Shown here in pieces: positions 8,386 to 16,135 of a stretch of 64,000 nt of DNA. The DNA comes from Rhizobium sp. 9140. Lineage in GTDB: Bacteria > Pseudomonadota > Alphaproteobacteria > Rhizobiales > Rhizobiaceae. Positions within the stretch are counted from its first letter, which is position 1; each line of letters starts with the position of its first letter. The stretch spans positions 609,501 to 673,500 of the forward strand of contig NZ_FJUR01000002.1 in the NCBI RefSeq assembly GCF_900067135.1, in the 5' to 3' direction. The notes under the pieces are model-generated. The model was not told the origin of the DNA. It was given only the letters and a program-made list of their open reading frames with translations, and searched no databases. The position numbers and the translations under genes were made by a program.

Positions 8386-9395
8386 CACAGCCGGTGCCAG
8401 GACCGATGCCAGAACCTAAGAAAGCGGAATGGCGCAAACGCATCACCTTGCCCGGAGTGGCCGCTGCCGCGGCTCTCGTCGTGCTGGTCTGTCTCAGCCT
8501 CCTCATCGGCGCAGATACCCTGTCGCCGACGCAGCTTGCGAGCGATCCTGAAGCGCTGGAACTGCTGATGGCCAGCCGCCTGCCGCGCACACTTGCAGCC
8601 CTTCTTACAGGCTCGGCGCTTGCCATTGCCGGGCTGATCATGCAGGCGCTGGTGCGCAACCGTTTCGTCGAACCCTCCACGGCCGGGACAGCGCAAAGCG
8701 CGGCGCTTGGCATCCTTCTGATGACGCTCGTGTTTCCCGCGGCCTCCCTCGGCGTCAAGATGATCGGCGCAACCGCGCTCGCTCTTCTCGGCACCTCCGT
8801 CTTCATGGCGACGGCCGACCGGCTGCCGGTCACGCAGCCGCATCTCGTGCCGCTGTTCGGCCTCGTCTATGGCGGCGTCATCGGCGCCATCGTCACCTTC
8901 GTCGGCTGGCAGACGGATCTCCTGCAGTTCATCGACATCTGGACGAATGGCGAGTTCTCCGGCGTCGTTCGCGGTCGCTACGAGTTTCTCTGGGGCGCCG
9001 GCATCATGGTCGTCCTCTCCTGGTGGATCGCCGACAGGCTCACCGTTCTGTCGCTCGGCCGGGAAGCCAGCATCGGCCTCGGGCTCGATTACGCCTGGAC
9101 CCTGCGTCTCGGCCTTCTCGTCGTCTCCGTCATCGCCGCGCTCACAGTGTCCGTCGTCGGCATCATCCCCTTCGTCGGGCTCGTTGTGCCCAATATCGTC
9201 TCCCGCGTTATCGGCGACAATCTGCGCGCGTCGATTCCCTGGACGGCGCTGTCCGGAGCCTTGCTGGTGCTGGGCTGCGACATCGTCGGTCGGCTGATCC
9301 GCTACCCCTACGAGATCCCGGTCGCGACCGTCATGGGGGTCGTCGGCGCGCTCCTGTTTCTGAAGCTGATGCGCCTGCGTCCGTCCCATGCATAA
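8382..9395 (+). CDS. Iron-chelate ABC permease, FecCD family (first)
   Basis: 337-aa integral membrane subunit of a BtuC/FecCD-type importer. It has about nine to ten hydrophobic helices. The signature elements are LPRTLAALLTGSALAIAGLIMQALVRN near residues 65-90, LSLGREASIGLGL and the C-terminal GIIPFVGLVVPNIVSRVIG loop that contacts the ATPase. The start ATG 8382 overlaps the stop of the binding-protein gene, which I prefer over in-frame codons inside that gene. It overlaps the next permease by 8 nt. Confidence 0.92.
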   Translation: MTQPVPGPMPEPKKAEWRKRITLPGVAAAAALVVLVCLSLLIGADTLSPTQLASDPEALELLMASRLPRTLAALLTGSALAIAGLIMQALVRNRFVEPSTAGTAQSAALGILLMTLVFPAASLGVKMIGATALALLGTSVFMATADRLPVTQPHLVPLFGLVYGGVIGAIVTFVGWQTDLLQFIDIWTNGEFSGVVRGRYEFLWGAGIMVVLSWWIADRLTVLSLGREASIGLGLDYAWTLRLGLLVVSVIAALTVSVVGIIPFVGLVVPNIVSRVIGDNLRASIPWTALSGALLVLGCDIVGRLIRYPYEIPVATVMGVVGALLFLKLMRLRPSHA

Positions 9396-10329
9396 GCGCC
9401 GCCTCGTTCTTCTGAGCGTCCTAGCGGTTGTCTCGGTCGCGGCCTTCCTGACCCTCGGCCTGCGAGGAAACCTTGCCTTCGTGCTGCAGATCCGTGCGGT
9501 AAAGCTGCTCGCGCTCGTGCAGGTGGCCGTGTCCGTGGCGCTGTCCACCGTCCTGTTCCAGACCGTTACCGCCAACCGGATCCTCACGCCCTCCATCATG
9601 GGGCTCGATGCGCTCTATCTTTTCGGACAGGCGCTTCTCGTTTTTCTCCTCGGTGGCCTCGGCTATGCGGCGATCGGGGGCGGCTGGAAGTTTGCGGCCG
9701 AAGTCCTCATCATGATCGCTCTTGCCGCCGTCCTGTTGCGTCCCCTGCTGACCGCGCGTCTCGACATGAGCCTCCTGCTTCTGACAGGCGTCACCATCGG
9801 CCTTCTTTTCCGCAGCCTGTCGCAGCTCCTGTTCCGCCTGCTCGATCCCAACGCCTTCGCCGTGGTGCAGGCGGCGAGCTTTGCCAATTTCAATGCCCTG
9901 CGCGCCGACCTCACCATCATCGGCAGTGTCGTAACCTTCGCCGCCGCGGCTCTTTGCTGGCACCAGCGGCACAGGCTCGATGTCGTGGCACTCGGCCGCG
10001 AAGCCGCCATCGGGCTCGGTATCGACTGGTCGCGGACAGCCGCGCTCCTGCTCCTCATCGTCGCGCTTCTGGTCGCGGTGTCCACCGCCCTCGTCGGGCC
10101 GGTCGCCTTCTTCGGCCTGCTCGTGGCGGCCCTTGCCGAGCGTATCCTCGGCACAAGGCGGCATGCCGTCATCCTGCCCGCCGCCGCTCTCGTCGCGATC
10201 ATCCTTCTGGTCGGTGGCCAGACGATCTTCCAGCATCTGCTGGGCAGCGCCTCGACGCTCGGCGTCGTCATCGAATTCGCCGGCGGTATCGCCTTTCTTC
10301 TGCTGCTGTATCTGGGAAGCCGGACGTGA
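9388..10329 (+). CDS. Iron-chelate ABC permease, FecCD family (second)
   Basis: 313-aa second membrane subunit, which pairs with the preceding permease. Multiple hydrophobic helices and the family elements FQTVTANRILTPSIMGLDALY, VALGREAAIGLGIDW and TALVGPVAFFGLLVAALAERI are visible. The latter replaces the usual PHxxR loop. Start and stop overlap its neighbours (8 nt upstream, 4 nt downstream), so the importer subunits are translationally coupled. Confidence 0.92.
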   Translation: MHKRRLVLLSVLAVVSVAAFLTLGLRGNLAFVLQIRAVKLLALVQVAVSVALSTVLFQTVTANRILTPSIMGLDALYLFGQALLVFLLGGLGYAAIGGGWKFAAEVLIMIALAAVLLRPLLTARLDMSLLLLTGVTIGLLFRSLSQLLFRLLDPNAFAVVQAASFANFNALRADLTIIGSVVTFAAAALCWHQRHRLDVVALGREAAIGLGIDWSRTAALLLLIVALLVAVSTALVGPVAFFGLLVAALAERILGTRRHAVILPAAALVAIILLVGGQTIFQHLLGSASTLGVVIEFAGGIAFLLLLYLGSRT

Positions 10330-11084
10330 TCCTCATCGAAGACCTATCCCTTGCCCATGGCAGCACGCCGATACTCAGGGACATCAACCTGACGATCGAT
10401 CGCGGCGGCATCGTTGCACTCGTCGGGCCGAACGGTGCGGGAAAGTCGAGCCTCCTGTCGCTGATCGCGCGCCTGCGCCCTCTACAGACCGGCCGCGTCG
10501 TCATCGACGGTCTTTCGGTGACGACGACGCCCGGCCGGGAGCTTGCCCGACGGATGGCAATCCTGCGCCAGGACGGGATATTCGCCGGCCGCCTGACCGT
10601 GCGCGAACTCGTGAGCCTCGGCCGCTTTCCCCACAATCAGGGCCGCTCGACGCCGCAGGACAGGGTGCGCGTCGAGGAGGCACTGGCGCAGTTCGGCGTG
10701 GCGGATCTCGCCGAACGATTTCTCGAGACGCTGTCGGGCGGTCAACGCCAGCGCGCCCTTGTCGCCATGACCTTCTGCCAGGGCACGGACTACCTGCTGC
10801 TCGACGAGCCGCTCAACAACCTCGACATGTTCCATGCGCGCCACCTGATGCAGAGCCTGCGGCGCATGGCGGACGAGGAAGAGCGCACGGCCATCATCGT
10901 CCTCCACGACATCAATCAGGCCGCCGCCTATGCCGACCGGATCATCGCGATGCGGGACGGCCGTGTCGTCGCGGACGGCACGCCGCAGGACGTGCTGACG
11001 CCCGACACGCTTGCCGAGATCTTCGGCTACCGCATGCAGGTGACGCAGATCGGGGGGAAACCCCTCGTGCTGCACCACCTGTGA
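10326..11084 (+). CDS. Iron-chelate ABC transporter ATPase (FecE/FepC-like)
   Basis: 252-aa ATPase that powers the two FecCD-type permeases. Walker A GPNGAGKSS, signature LSGGQRQRA, Walker B YLLLDEPLNNLD and switch His VLHDINQA are all present. The start is GTG at 10326, overlapping the permease stop (GTGA). This codon is favoured because the protein then opens directly with the first beta strand (ILIEDLSLAHG). In-frame ATGs further upstream lie inside the permease gene. It is the last gene of the tightly overlapping importer block. Confidence 0.93.
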   Translation: MILIEDLSLAHGSTPILRDINLTIDRGGIVALVGPNGAGKSSLLSLIARLRPLQTGRVVIDGLSVTTTPGRELARRMAILRQDGIFAGRLTVRELVSLGRFPHNQGRSTPQDRVRVEEALAQFGVADLAERFLETLSGGQRQRALVAMTFCQGTDYLLLDEPLNNLDMFHARHLMQSLRRMADEEERTAIIVLHDINQAAAYADRIIAMRDGRVVADGTPQDVLTPDTLAEIFGYRMQVTQIGGKPLVLHHL

Positions 11085-11172
11085 CGCGACGACCGGGAGA
11101 ACCCGCACCCCCCGCCGCTGCCATAAAAGCGACCATTCTCAGCACTACGGATCGTCCCCCAACAAGGAACCC

Positions 11173-11493
11173 ATGATGCGCTTGTCTCTGCTGACCCTGA
11201 CCATCCTGATGACGGCGACCGCCGTTGATGCGTCCACCGACGACGCCTGGGCGAAGCTCAACCTGACGGTCGCAAAGACCTGTGCGGCGGCGAGCGGGCT
11301 GAAGCATGCGCATGTCTCTGAGATCGTCCAGTTCGACGATACGCTCGGCAAAGTGGCGACACTGGTCAGCGGTGTGTTTCCGCAAAAAGCGCTGAAGGGC
11401 GCGCATGGCAAGATGCTCTGCATCTTCGACAAAGCCTCCGGCAAGGCCTGGATCGACGAGGCCAAGGGCTGGAGCGCGCCCGATTTGCGCTGA
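11173..11493 (+). CDS. Small secreted protein of unknown function
   Basis: 106 aa, with a likely signal peptide (MMRLSLLTLTILMTATAVDA) and a mature part of about 86 residues with two cysteines (KTCAAASG and MLCIFDK) that could form a disulphide. RBS AAGGA precedes the tandem ATG-ATG at 11173 and 11176. It lies 89 nt after the siderophore ATPase on the same strand and may be the tail of that operon. I do not recognise the family. Function unknown. Confidence 0.65.
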   Translation: MMRLSLLTLTILMTATAVDASTDDAWAKLNLTVAKTCAAASGLKHAHVSEIVQFDDTLGKVATLVSGVFPQKALKGAHGKMLCIFDKASGKAWIDEAKGWSAPDLR

Positions 11494-11590
11494 TGCCTCG
11501 GCGATCCCCTGATCTCACCCCCAACGATGCGGACGTAAGCCTCTGCGAATGGCCGTTTAGTAAGACGTGACCAACAGGAGGACGATCCCC

Positions 11591-11971
11591 ATGAAAGCTG
11601 TCACCCTGTCGCTTGCCGCTCTCGGGTTCATCGGTCTGCCCGCAGCGTCACAGGCTGCCGACCAGGATTTTACGTTGACCTACCATGTCGAGCGCATTCC
11701 AGCGGCAAAGCTCAGCATCGACACCTGTGGTAGCATCGTCTCCGACGTTGCGGAAAAGGCGGTCCTCGGCGTCGCTCTCCAGAGCTTCCCGGGCCAGCTC
11801 GTTACCGTTCAGGGTGGTACATCTGGCAGCGGCACCTTCGTCGTGCAGTGCATCGCGGTCGATGCAACGACGGTGGCCGTGGTGCAGGGGTTCGACTACC
11901 AGAGCACGAAGGGTCCTCTGGGCGATGCCGCCGACCAGATGTTCGCGGCGTTGAAAGCGGAGGCAGAGTAG
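11591..11971 (+). CDS. Small periplasmic protein of unknown function (DUF6180-like)
   Basis: 126 aa starting at ATG 11591 after a strong AGGAGG (11577-11582). Signal peptide residues 1 to about 24 (LAALGFIGLPAASQAA). The mature domain has two cysteines (DTCGSIV, VVQCIAV) and alternates strands and helices. It resembles small periplasmic proteins annotated DUF6180, but I could not confirm that. Position after the iron operon and export suggest a cell-envelope role. Its stop lies 3 nt from the stop of the convergent MFS gene. Confidence 0.65.
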   Translation: MKAVTLSLAALGFIGLPAASQAADQDFTLTYHVERIPAAKLSIDTCGSIVSDVAEKAVLGVALQSFPGQLVTVQGGTSGSGTFVVQCIAVDATTVAVVQGFDYQSTKGPLGDAADQMFAALKAEAE

Positions 11972-11974
11972 GCT

Positions 11975-13141
11975 TTAAGGCCGCCTCTCCCGGGTGAAGA
12001 GCTCATAAAGCACGAGCAGCAGCACTGTGGCGGCAAACACCACGATGCCGATGACCTCAAGGCCGAGAGAGCGGGTCATCAGGCCCGTGAGGGCCGTGAC
12101 CACGGCGCCGCCGAGGCCGGCGGCGGCGATCTGAAAGCCGATCGCGCTGTTGGCGTGCTCGCGTCCGACGCGCCCGGGCGTCAGGCTGATCAGCGAGGCG
12201 AAGATGGGGGCGAAAAAAAAGCCGATCATCATCAGGCCGAGCACGCCGAGCGCCGGCATCGGGGCAAGCCAGAACAGGAGCGCGCCGAGCGCTGCGGCGA
12301 GAATGCAGATCCGCAGCGTCTTAAGAAGGGGCACCCGGTTGGCGATGAAGCCGAAACCGATGCGCCCTATGGTGAGGCTGCCCCAGAAGAGGCCGATCAC
12401 GAGGCCGGCATTGGTTTCCGAAAAGCCGCGCCCGAGCGTCAGCAGCGTGTAGCTCCACTGTGCCGCCGTCACCTCGATGCCGCAATAGACGAAGAAGACG
12501 AGCATGCCGAACCAGACGACCGGCTTTTGCAGGGTCTCCGAGACCGGCGCTGCGGGCAGCTCCTCCGCGACGTCGTGGCCGATCTCCGCCACCTCCTCCC
12601 AGCGCGACCGGGTGAGGAAGAACGTGGCGGCCAGGACCAGCTGCGCGCTTCCGACAATCGCGTAGCTTACCTGCCAGACGAGCCCTGATCCGAGCACGCC
12701 GGAGACGAGCAGCGGCCCGATGGTGGTGCCGAGGCCGAAGAAAGCATGCAGCCAGTTGAGGATCTGTGGGCTGAAATGGCGCGCGCCATAAGCGTTCAGC
12801 CCTGCATCGACCGCGCCACCACCGAGCCCGGCGAGGAAACCGAGCGCAATCATCAGCGGCCAGGCCGGCGTGAGCGCGAAGCCGAGCAGGCCAATGGCGG
12901 CGGCGAGCGTTGACAGCGCCAGCACCATGCCGACCGGCACGCGCCGCAGCACCGCGCCGCTCATGAAACTCGCCGCGAGATAGCCGGCCGTGGTGACCGC
13001 GACCAAAAGCCCGAGCCGGTCGAGCGGCAACGTGAAATCCGCGCGGATCGACGGCCAGGACACGCCGAGAAGACCATCGGGAAGCCCGAGACTGATGAAG
13101 GCGAGGAAGGCCAGCGTCGTGAGAAAACTGCGTTTCGACAT
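11975..13141 (-). CDS. MFS transporter, sugar/FucP-like exporter family
   Basis: 388-aa major facilitator with twelve hydrophobic segments. The N-terminal half carries GLPDGLLGVSWPSIRADF and the A-like motif SFMSGAVLRRVPVGMVL. The second half carries RIGFGFIANRVPLLKTLRI. Start chosen at ATG 13141 (AAGG about 12 nt upstream); an in-frame ATG four codons earlier (13153) is possible. Substrate unknown. The ArsR-type regulator gene lies 67 nt upstream on the same strand, so the two probably form one transcription unit. Confidence 0.85.
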   Translation of the reverse strand: MSKRSFLTTLAFLAFISLGLPDGLLGVSWPSIRADFTLPLDRLGLLVAVTTAGYLAASFMSGAVLRRVPVGMVLALSTLAAAIGLLGFALTPAWPLMIALGFLAGLGGGAVDAGLNAYGARHFSPQILNWLHAFFGLGTTIGPLLVSGVLGSGLVWQVSYAIVGSAQLVLAATFFLTRSRWEEVAEIGHDVAEELPAAPVSETLQKPVVWFGMLVFFVYCGIEVTAAQWSYTLLTLGRGFSETNAGLVIGLFWGSLTIGRIGFGFIANRVPLLKTLRICILAAALGALLFWLAPMPALGVLGLMMIGFFFAPIFASLISLTPGRVGREHANSAIGFQIAAAGLGGAVVTALTGLMTRSLGLEVIGIVVFAATVLLLVLYELFTRERRP

Positions 13142-13208
13142 TTCGGGTATCATGCCTTCATCGGGGAGAAGCGGTCGGGTAAGAACGGTTGAAAGCGAAC
13201 GACCCGCC

Positions 13209-13568
13209 TCACGGCGCCCCGTCGGCGGTGTCGACAAGCCCGGAGGCCAGCACACAGGCCAGCAGGCCGGGAAACCGTGCATCGAGATCCTGCCGACGCA
13301 GCGTCAGGCGCCTTCCCCGGCCGGACGCCGCGTTGCGGATGATGCCGGCCTCGCGCAGCACCTTCATAAGATGCGACTTGGTCGATTTCGGCGTCGAGGC
13401 ATCGGAAAGATGGCATTGCGCCATATCGAGCGTGCCGGAAGCCAGCTGCCGCACGATCGCCAGTCGCTCCGGATCGCTCAGCGCAAAGAGCACCTGCGTC
13501 AGCTTCAGGTCACCCCGTTCGGGATGGGGGAGGTTCAAATGCGGGATGGGAGCGATATCGGGCGTCAT
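13209..13568 (-). CDS. ArsR-type winged-helix regulator
   Basis: 119-aa DNA-binding repressor. The winged helix-turn-helix runs from about residue 25 to 95: LTQVLFALSDPERLAIVRQLA, then the recognition helix TPKSTKSHLMKVLREAG and a wing with GRGRRLTL. No metal-binding ELCVCDL motif of ArsR/SmtB is visible, so it is a member of the broader family. It is divergent from the broken MFS gene at 13.6 kb and upstream of the intact MFS gene. Two dyads near its start look like its operators. Confidence 0.88.
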   Translation of the reverse strand: MTPDIAPIPHLNLPHPERGDLKLTQVLFALSDPERLAIVRQLASGTLDMAQCHLSDASTPKSTKSHLMKVLREAGIIRNAASGRGRRLTLRRQDLDARFPGLLACVLASGLVDTADGAP

Positions 13569-13569
13569 G

Positions 13570-13631
13570 GTTCGAATTTAATTGAACAAACACACCTTTG
13601 CCAGTAAAGATAAGTTCGAAAAATCTCGAAC
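13570..13631. promoter_or_regulatory. Pair of GTTCRA-N6-TYGAAC dyads, candidate ArsR operators
   Basis: Two related inverted repeats lie between the ArsR-type gene and the divergent MFS remnant. At 13570-13587 the half sites are GTTCGA and TTGAAC, and at 13614-13631 they are GTTCGA and TCGAAC, a perfect dyad. Both have a 6-nt spacer. Their centres are 44 bp apart, close to four helical turns. Seen directly; assignment to the regulator is inferred from position. Confidence 0.6.
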
Positions 13632-14058
13632 TGTCGGGGGACCCTTCACCGACGTGCTGCTCAGGACGCCGGCAAACCCGAACACCGGTTTCCGCCTTAC
13701 CCTTGCCGCCATGGCGGTGATGATGGCCGGCGCCAGCGCGCCTTCCCCCTTCTACCCTACACTCCAGCAGGAGATCGGCTTCACATCGATGACGCTTACC
13801 GCGGTCTTCGCCGTCGCCCTCTTCACCTTGAGCTACCTCGCCTTCGGCCTGCCGACGCTACTGGCAGGCCTCGCCATCGGCACGTTCGGCCTTGCCTCTA
13901 CCGGTCTCGTCTATGGCGCGCTCATCGTCCTCTTCTCGACCGTGGCGGGGCTGTTGCGCCTGTTCGGCACGCGGGACCGAGCCTGTCGTGGTTCCTCTGT
14001 CGCGCTTGCCGGCGCAGATGTCGTGCCCACACTGGCTTTCGCCGTGCCCGCGGCGTAG
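13582..14058 (+). pseudogene. MFS transporter remnant with large internal deletion
   Basis: A 158-codon open frame whose head is the N-terminus of a multidrug-type MFS protein (SAPSPFYPTLQQEIGF, first helix and start of the second). The frame jumps near 13835 to what reads as the last two helices of the same family (SYLAFGLPTLLAGLAIGTFG, TGLVYGALIVLF). About 250 residues of the usual 400 are missing, so the product cannot be a working transporter. The tail after about 13970 (GTRDRACRGSS..) has no family character. The frame begins with TTG at 13582; a natural start may lie a little further in. Presumed former target of the divergent ArsR-type repressor. Confidence 0.7.
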
Positions 14059-14117
14059 ACAGGATGAACCCAAGCCGATCCGTCACATCGCGTCGCAGGT
14101 GCGACAGTCGGAAGATT

Positions 14118-14984
14118 ATGACAATCAAGACACGCGGTTACCTCTATGTCCTCCTCGCCATCACCATCTTTGCGGGGCAGGATGCGTTCTCCAAGCTGCT
14201 CGGGGAAAAGTACCCGCCCATCATGGTCGTCATGGTGCGTTTCTGGGCCTTTGCCGTGTTCGTCATGGTCATGGCGGCGTTTGCACCGGGAGGGCTGAGA
14301 CGGGCCTTCATGACGCGGCGGCCGGTTTTGCAGGTGTTCCGTGGCGTGCTGCTGGTCGGCGAGGTCGTCATCGTCGTCTTCGCCTTTATCACCGCCGGTC
14401 TCGCCATGAGCCAGTCCATCCTTCAGGCGACGCCGCTGATCGTGACCGTGCTGTCCGTGCCGCTTCTGGGCGAGAAAGTCGGTTGGCGGCGCGGCCTTGC
14501 GGTGGTCGCAGGCCTCTTGGGCGTGCTCGTCATTCTTAATCCGCTGTCGGTCGCATTCGATCTTCGCCTGCTCGTGCCGCTCGTCGCCGCTTTCATGTAC
14601 GGCTTCTACAGCATCGCGACCCGGGCGGTGAGCCGGGACGATTCCGCCGTGACGAGCGTTCTCTATGCCGGCGTCTTCGGCGCACTGGCGGCAACGCTCG
14701 TCGGCCCGTTCTACTGGACGCCGATCGCGCCGGCCGACTGGCCCGCCATGATCGCGCTCTGCATCTGCGGCGCCACCAGCCATTATTTCCTGATCAAAGC
14801 CTATGGCCTGCTGACGGCCGTCGAGGTGCAGCCCCTGACCTACCTGCAGCTTGTGCTCAGCGGCGGCGTCGCGGTCCTGTTCTTCGGCGAAACCGTGACG
14901 GTCAACATGATCGTCGGCGCCCTCATCGTCGTCGGTGCCGGGCTCTTTACCGTCTGGCGCGAACACCGCGTCGGTTTGCGGTAG
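14118..14984 (+). CDS. EamA/DMT-family transporter
   Basis: 288-aa inner-membrane exporter of the drug/metabolite transporter superfamily with ten hydrophobic helices in two EamA repeats (about 5-140 and 150-285). Visible motifs include ITIFAGQDAFSKLLG, the repeat-end PLIVTVLSVPLLGEKVGWRR and the second-repeat LTYLQLVLSGGVAVLFFGE. Start at ATG 14118 after GGAAG; a longer frame begins at 14064 but adds no membrane segment. Substrate unknown. It converges with the TetR gene. Confidence 0.88.
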   Translation: MTIKTRGYLYVLLAITIFAGQDAFSKLLGEKYPPIMVVMVRFWAFAVFVMVMAAFAPGGLRRAFMTRRPVLQVFRGVLLVGEVVIVVFAFITAGLAMSQSILQATPLIVTVLSVPLLGEKVGWRRGLAVVAGLLGVLVILNPLSVAFDLRLLVPLVAAFMYGFYSIATRAVSRDDSAVTSVLYAGVFGALAATLVGPFYWTPIAPADWPAMIALCICGATSHYFLIKAYGLLTAVEVQPLTYLQLVLSGGVAVLFFGETVTVNMIVGALIVVGAGLFTVWREHRVGLR

Positions 14985-14997
14985 GCACAGGTGCGCG

Positions 14998-15591
14998 TTA
15001 TCGCGGCTCGGCCAGAAGCCCGGTCGCCAGCGACTGAAACGCCTCGATCGCCTTTGGCAACACACGCGCCGCATCGCCGCTGGCGGCAACCCAAAGGGCA
15101 GCGTTCAGGGCGGCGCCGCTGAGAAGCCGGGCGGCGGCCTCCGGATCGACCGGCTTGACGATGCCGTCCCCGATCAGTCGCTCGATCGCGCGCTGCGTAA
15201 CCTGGAGGCAGCTGTCCTGGCTCGGCCATTTCGAGGGGTCGCCTAGCACGGCCGGCCCATCGAGAAGCACGATGCGCTGCACGTCCGGGTCGAGCGACAT
15301 CTCGATATAGGCCGTCCCTTCCGCCAGAAGACCGGCCCATGCATCTTCCATTCCAGCGCCGATCGCCTGCGCGCGCGCGGCCATCTCGCCGTCGATCTGG
15401 TCGACGACGGCGGCCAGCAGCCCCTTCTTGTCGCCAAAATTGTGATAGAGCGCACCCCGCGTCAGCCCCACTTCCGCCGTCAGCTCATCCATGGAGGCGG
15501 CCGCATAACCCTTGTCGGCAAAGGCGCGGCGCCCGGCCGCGATCAGCCTCGCCCGGTTTTCCTCCATCGTTTCCGCCCGTGTTCTCGCCAT
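14998..15591 (-). CDS. TetR/AcrR-family repressor
   Basis: 197-aa regulator with an N-terminal helix-turn-helix (MDELTAEVGLTRGALYHNFGDKKGLL, residues about 34-60) and a TetR_C-type ligand domain (FxxSLDPDVQRIVLLDGPAVLG, about 95-120), the arrangement seen in AmtR/RutR-like and drug-efflux repressors. It is divergent from the RidA-family gene; three perfect ATACG-N3-CGTAT dyads occupy the space between the two genes. Confidence 0.92.
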   Translation of the reverse strand: MARTRAETMEENRARLIAAGRRAFADKGYAAASMDELTAEVGLTRGALYHNFGDKKGLLAAVVDQIDGEMAARAQAIGAGMEDAWAGLLAEGTAYIEMSLDPDVQRIVLLDGPAVLGDPSKWPSQDSCLQVTQRAIERLIGDGIVKPVDPEAAARLLSGAALNAALWVAASGDAARVLPKAIEAFQSLATGLLAEPR

Positions 15592-15610
15592 CTCGATTCC
15601 TTCATTTCAC

Positions 15611-15676
15611 ATACGCTGCGTATATTTATTTGACATACGCTTCGTATGCGATTATCTCTCCGTATACGCACCGTAT
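15611..15676. promoter_or_regulatory. Three ATACG-N3-CGTAT palindromes, TetR operators
   Basis: Perfect 5-bp inverted repeats with 3-nt centres at 15611-15623 (centre CTG), 15635-15647 (centre CTT) and 15664-15676 (centre CAC). Start-to-start distances are 24 and 29 bp. The first lies 20 bp before the TetR start codon and the last 54 bp before the RidA start, so occupancy should silence both divergent promoters. Dyads seen directly; binding by this TetR protein is inferred. Confidence 0.8.
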
Positions 15677-15729
15677 CTGAAATCCGGCGCGACCGGAAGC
15701 CGGGCATCGCCAACCTTGAGGATCACATA

Positions 15730-16119
15730 ATGACCAACCGCCAAGCCATCTTCCCCGCATACCGCCACGCACTTTACGAAAAGCACCACTATTCCGCCGC
15801 CATCCGCTCCGGCGACCTCCTGTTCGTCTCCGGTCAGGTCGGCAGCCGGATAGATGGCTCGCCCGAGACGGATTTCGCCGCCCAGGTGGAACGCGCCTTT
15901 GAAAATCTGAAGGAAACGCTGGCCGCAGCCGGCTGCACGTTCGAGGACGTGCTGGACGTGACGACATTCCACACCGATCCGGAGCGCCAGTTCGAAACCA
16001 TTCTAACGATCAAGGACCGCTATTTCGGCACCAAGCCCTACCCGGCATGGACCGCCCTCGGCGTTACCTGGCTTTCCGGCTTCGACTTCGAAATCAAGGT
16101 TATCGCCCGCATTCCCTGA
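15730..16119 (+). CDS. RidA/YjgF-family protein
   Basis: 129-aa Rid-superfamily protein, a trimeric enamine/imine deaminase fold. Start ATG 15730 with GAGGA upstream. Family elements SAAIRSGDLLFVSGQVG, QVERAFENLKETLAAAGCTFEDVLDVTTFH and a C-terminal EIKVIARIP are clear. The position of the canonical RidA catalytic Arg (normally in an RxxVxVxxLPxG motif) is not obvious here because the end reads FEIKVIARIP, so it may belong to an Rid subfamily without deaminase activity. Regulated with the TetR gene through shared operators. Confidence 0.85.
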   Translation: MTNRQAIFPAYRHALYEKHHYSAAIRSGDLLFVSGQVGSRIDGSPETDFAAQVERAFENLKETLAAAGCTFEDVLDVTTFHTDPERQFETILTIKDRYFGTKPYPAWTALGVTWLSGFDFEIKVIARIP

Positions 16120-16135
16120 GCGGGGACAGAGATCC

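Noticed and set aside
8307..9599. Minus-strand frame opposite the FecCD permease genes
   Set aside because: Highly biased composition rich in Arg, Asp and Glu, the complement of a membrane-protein gene.
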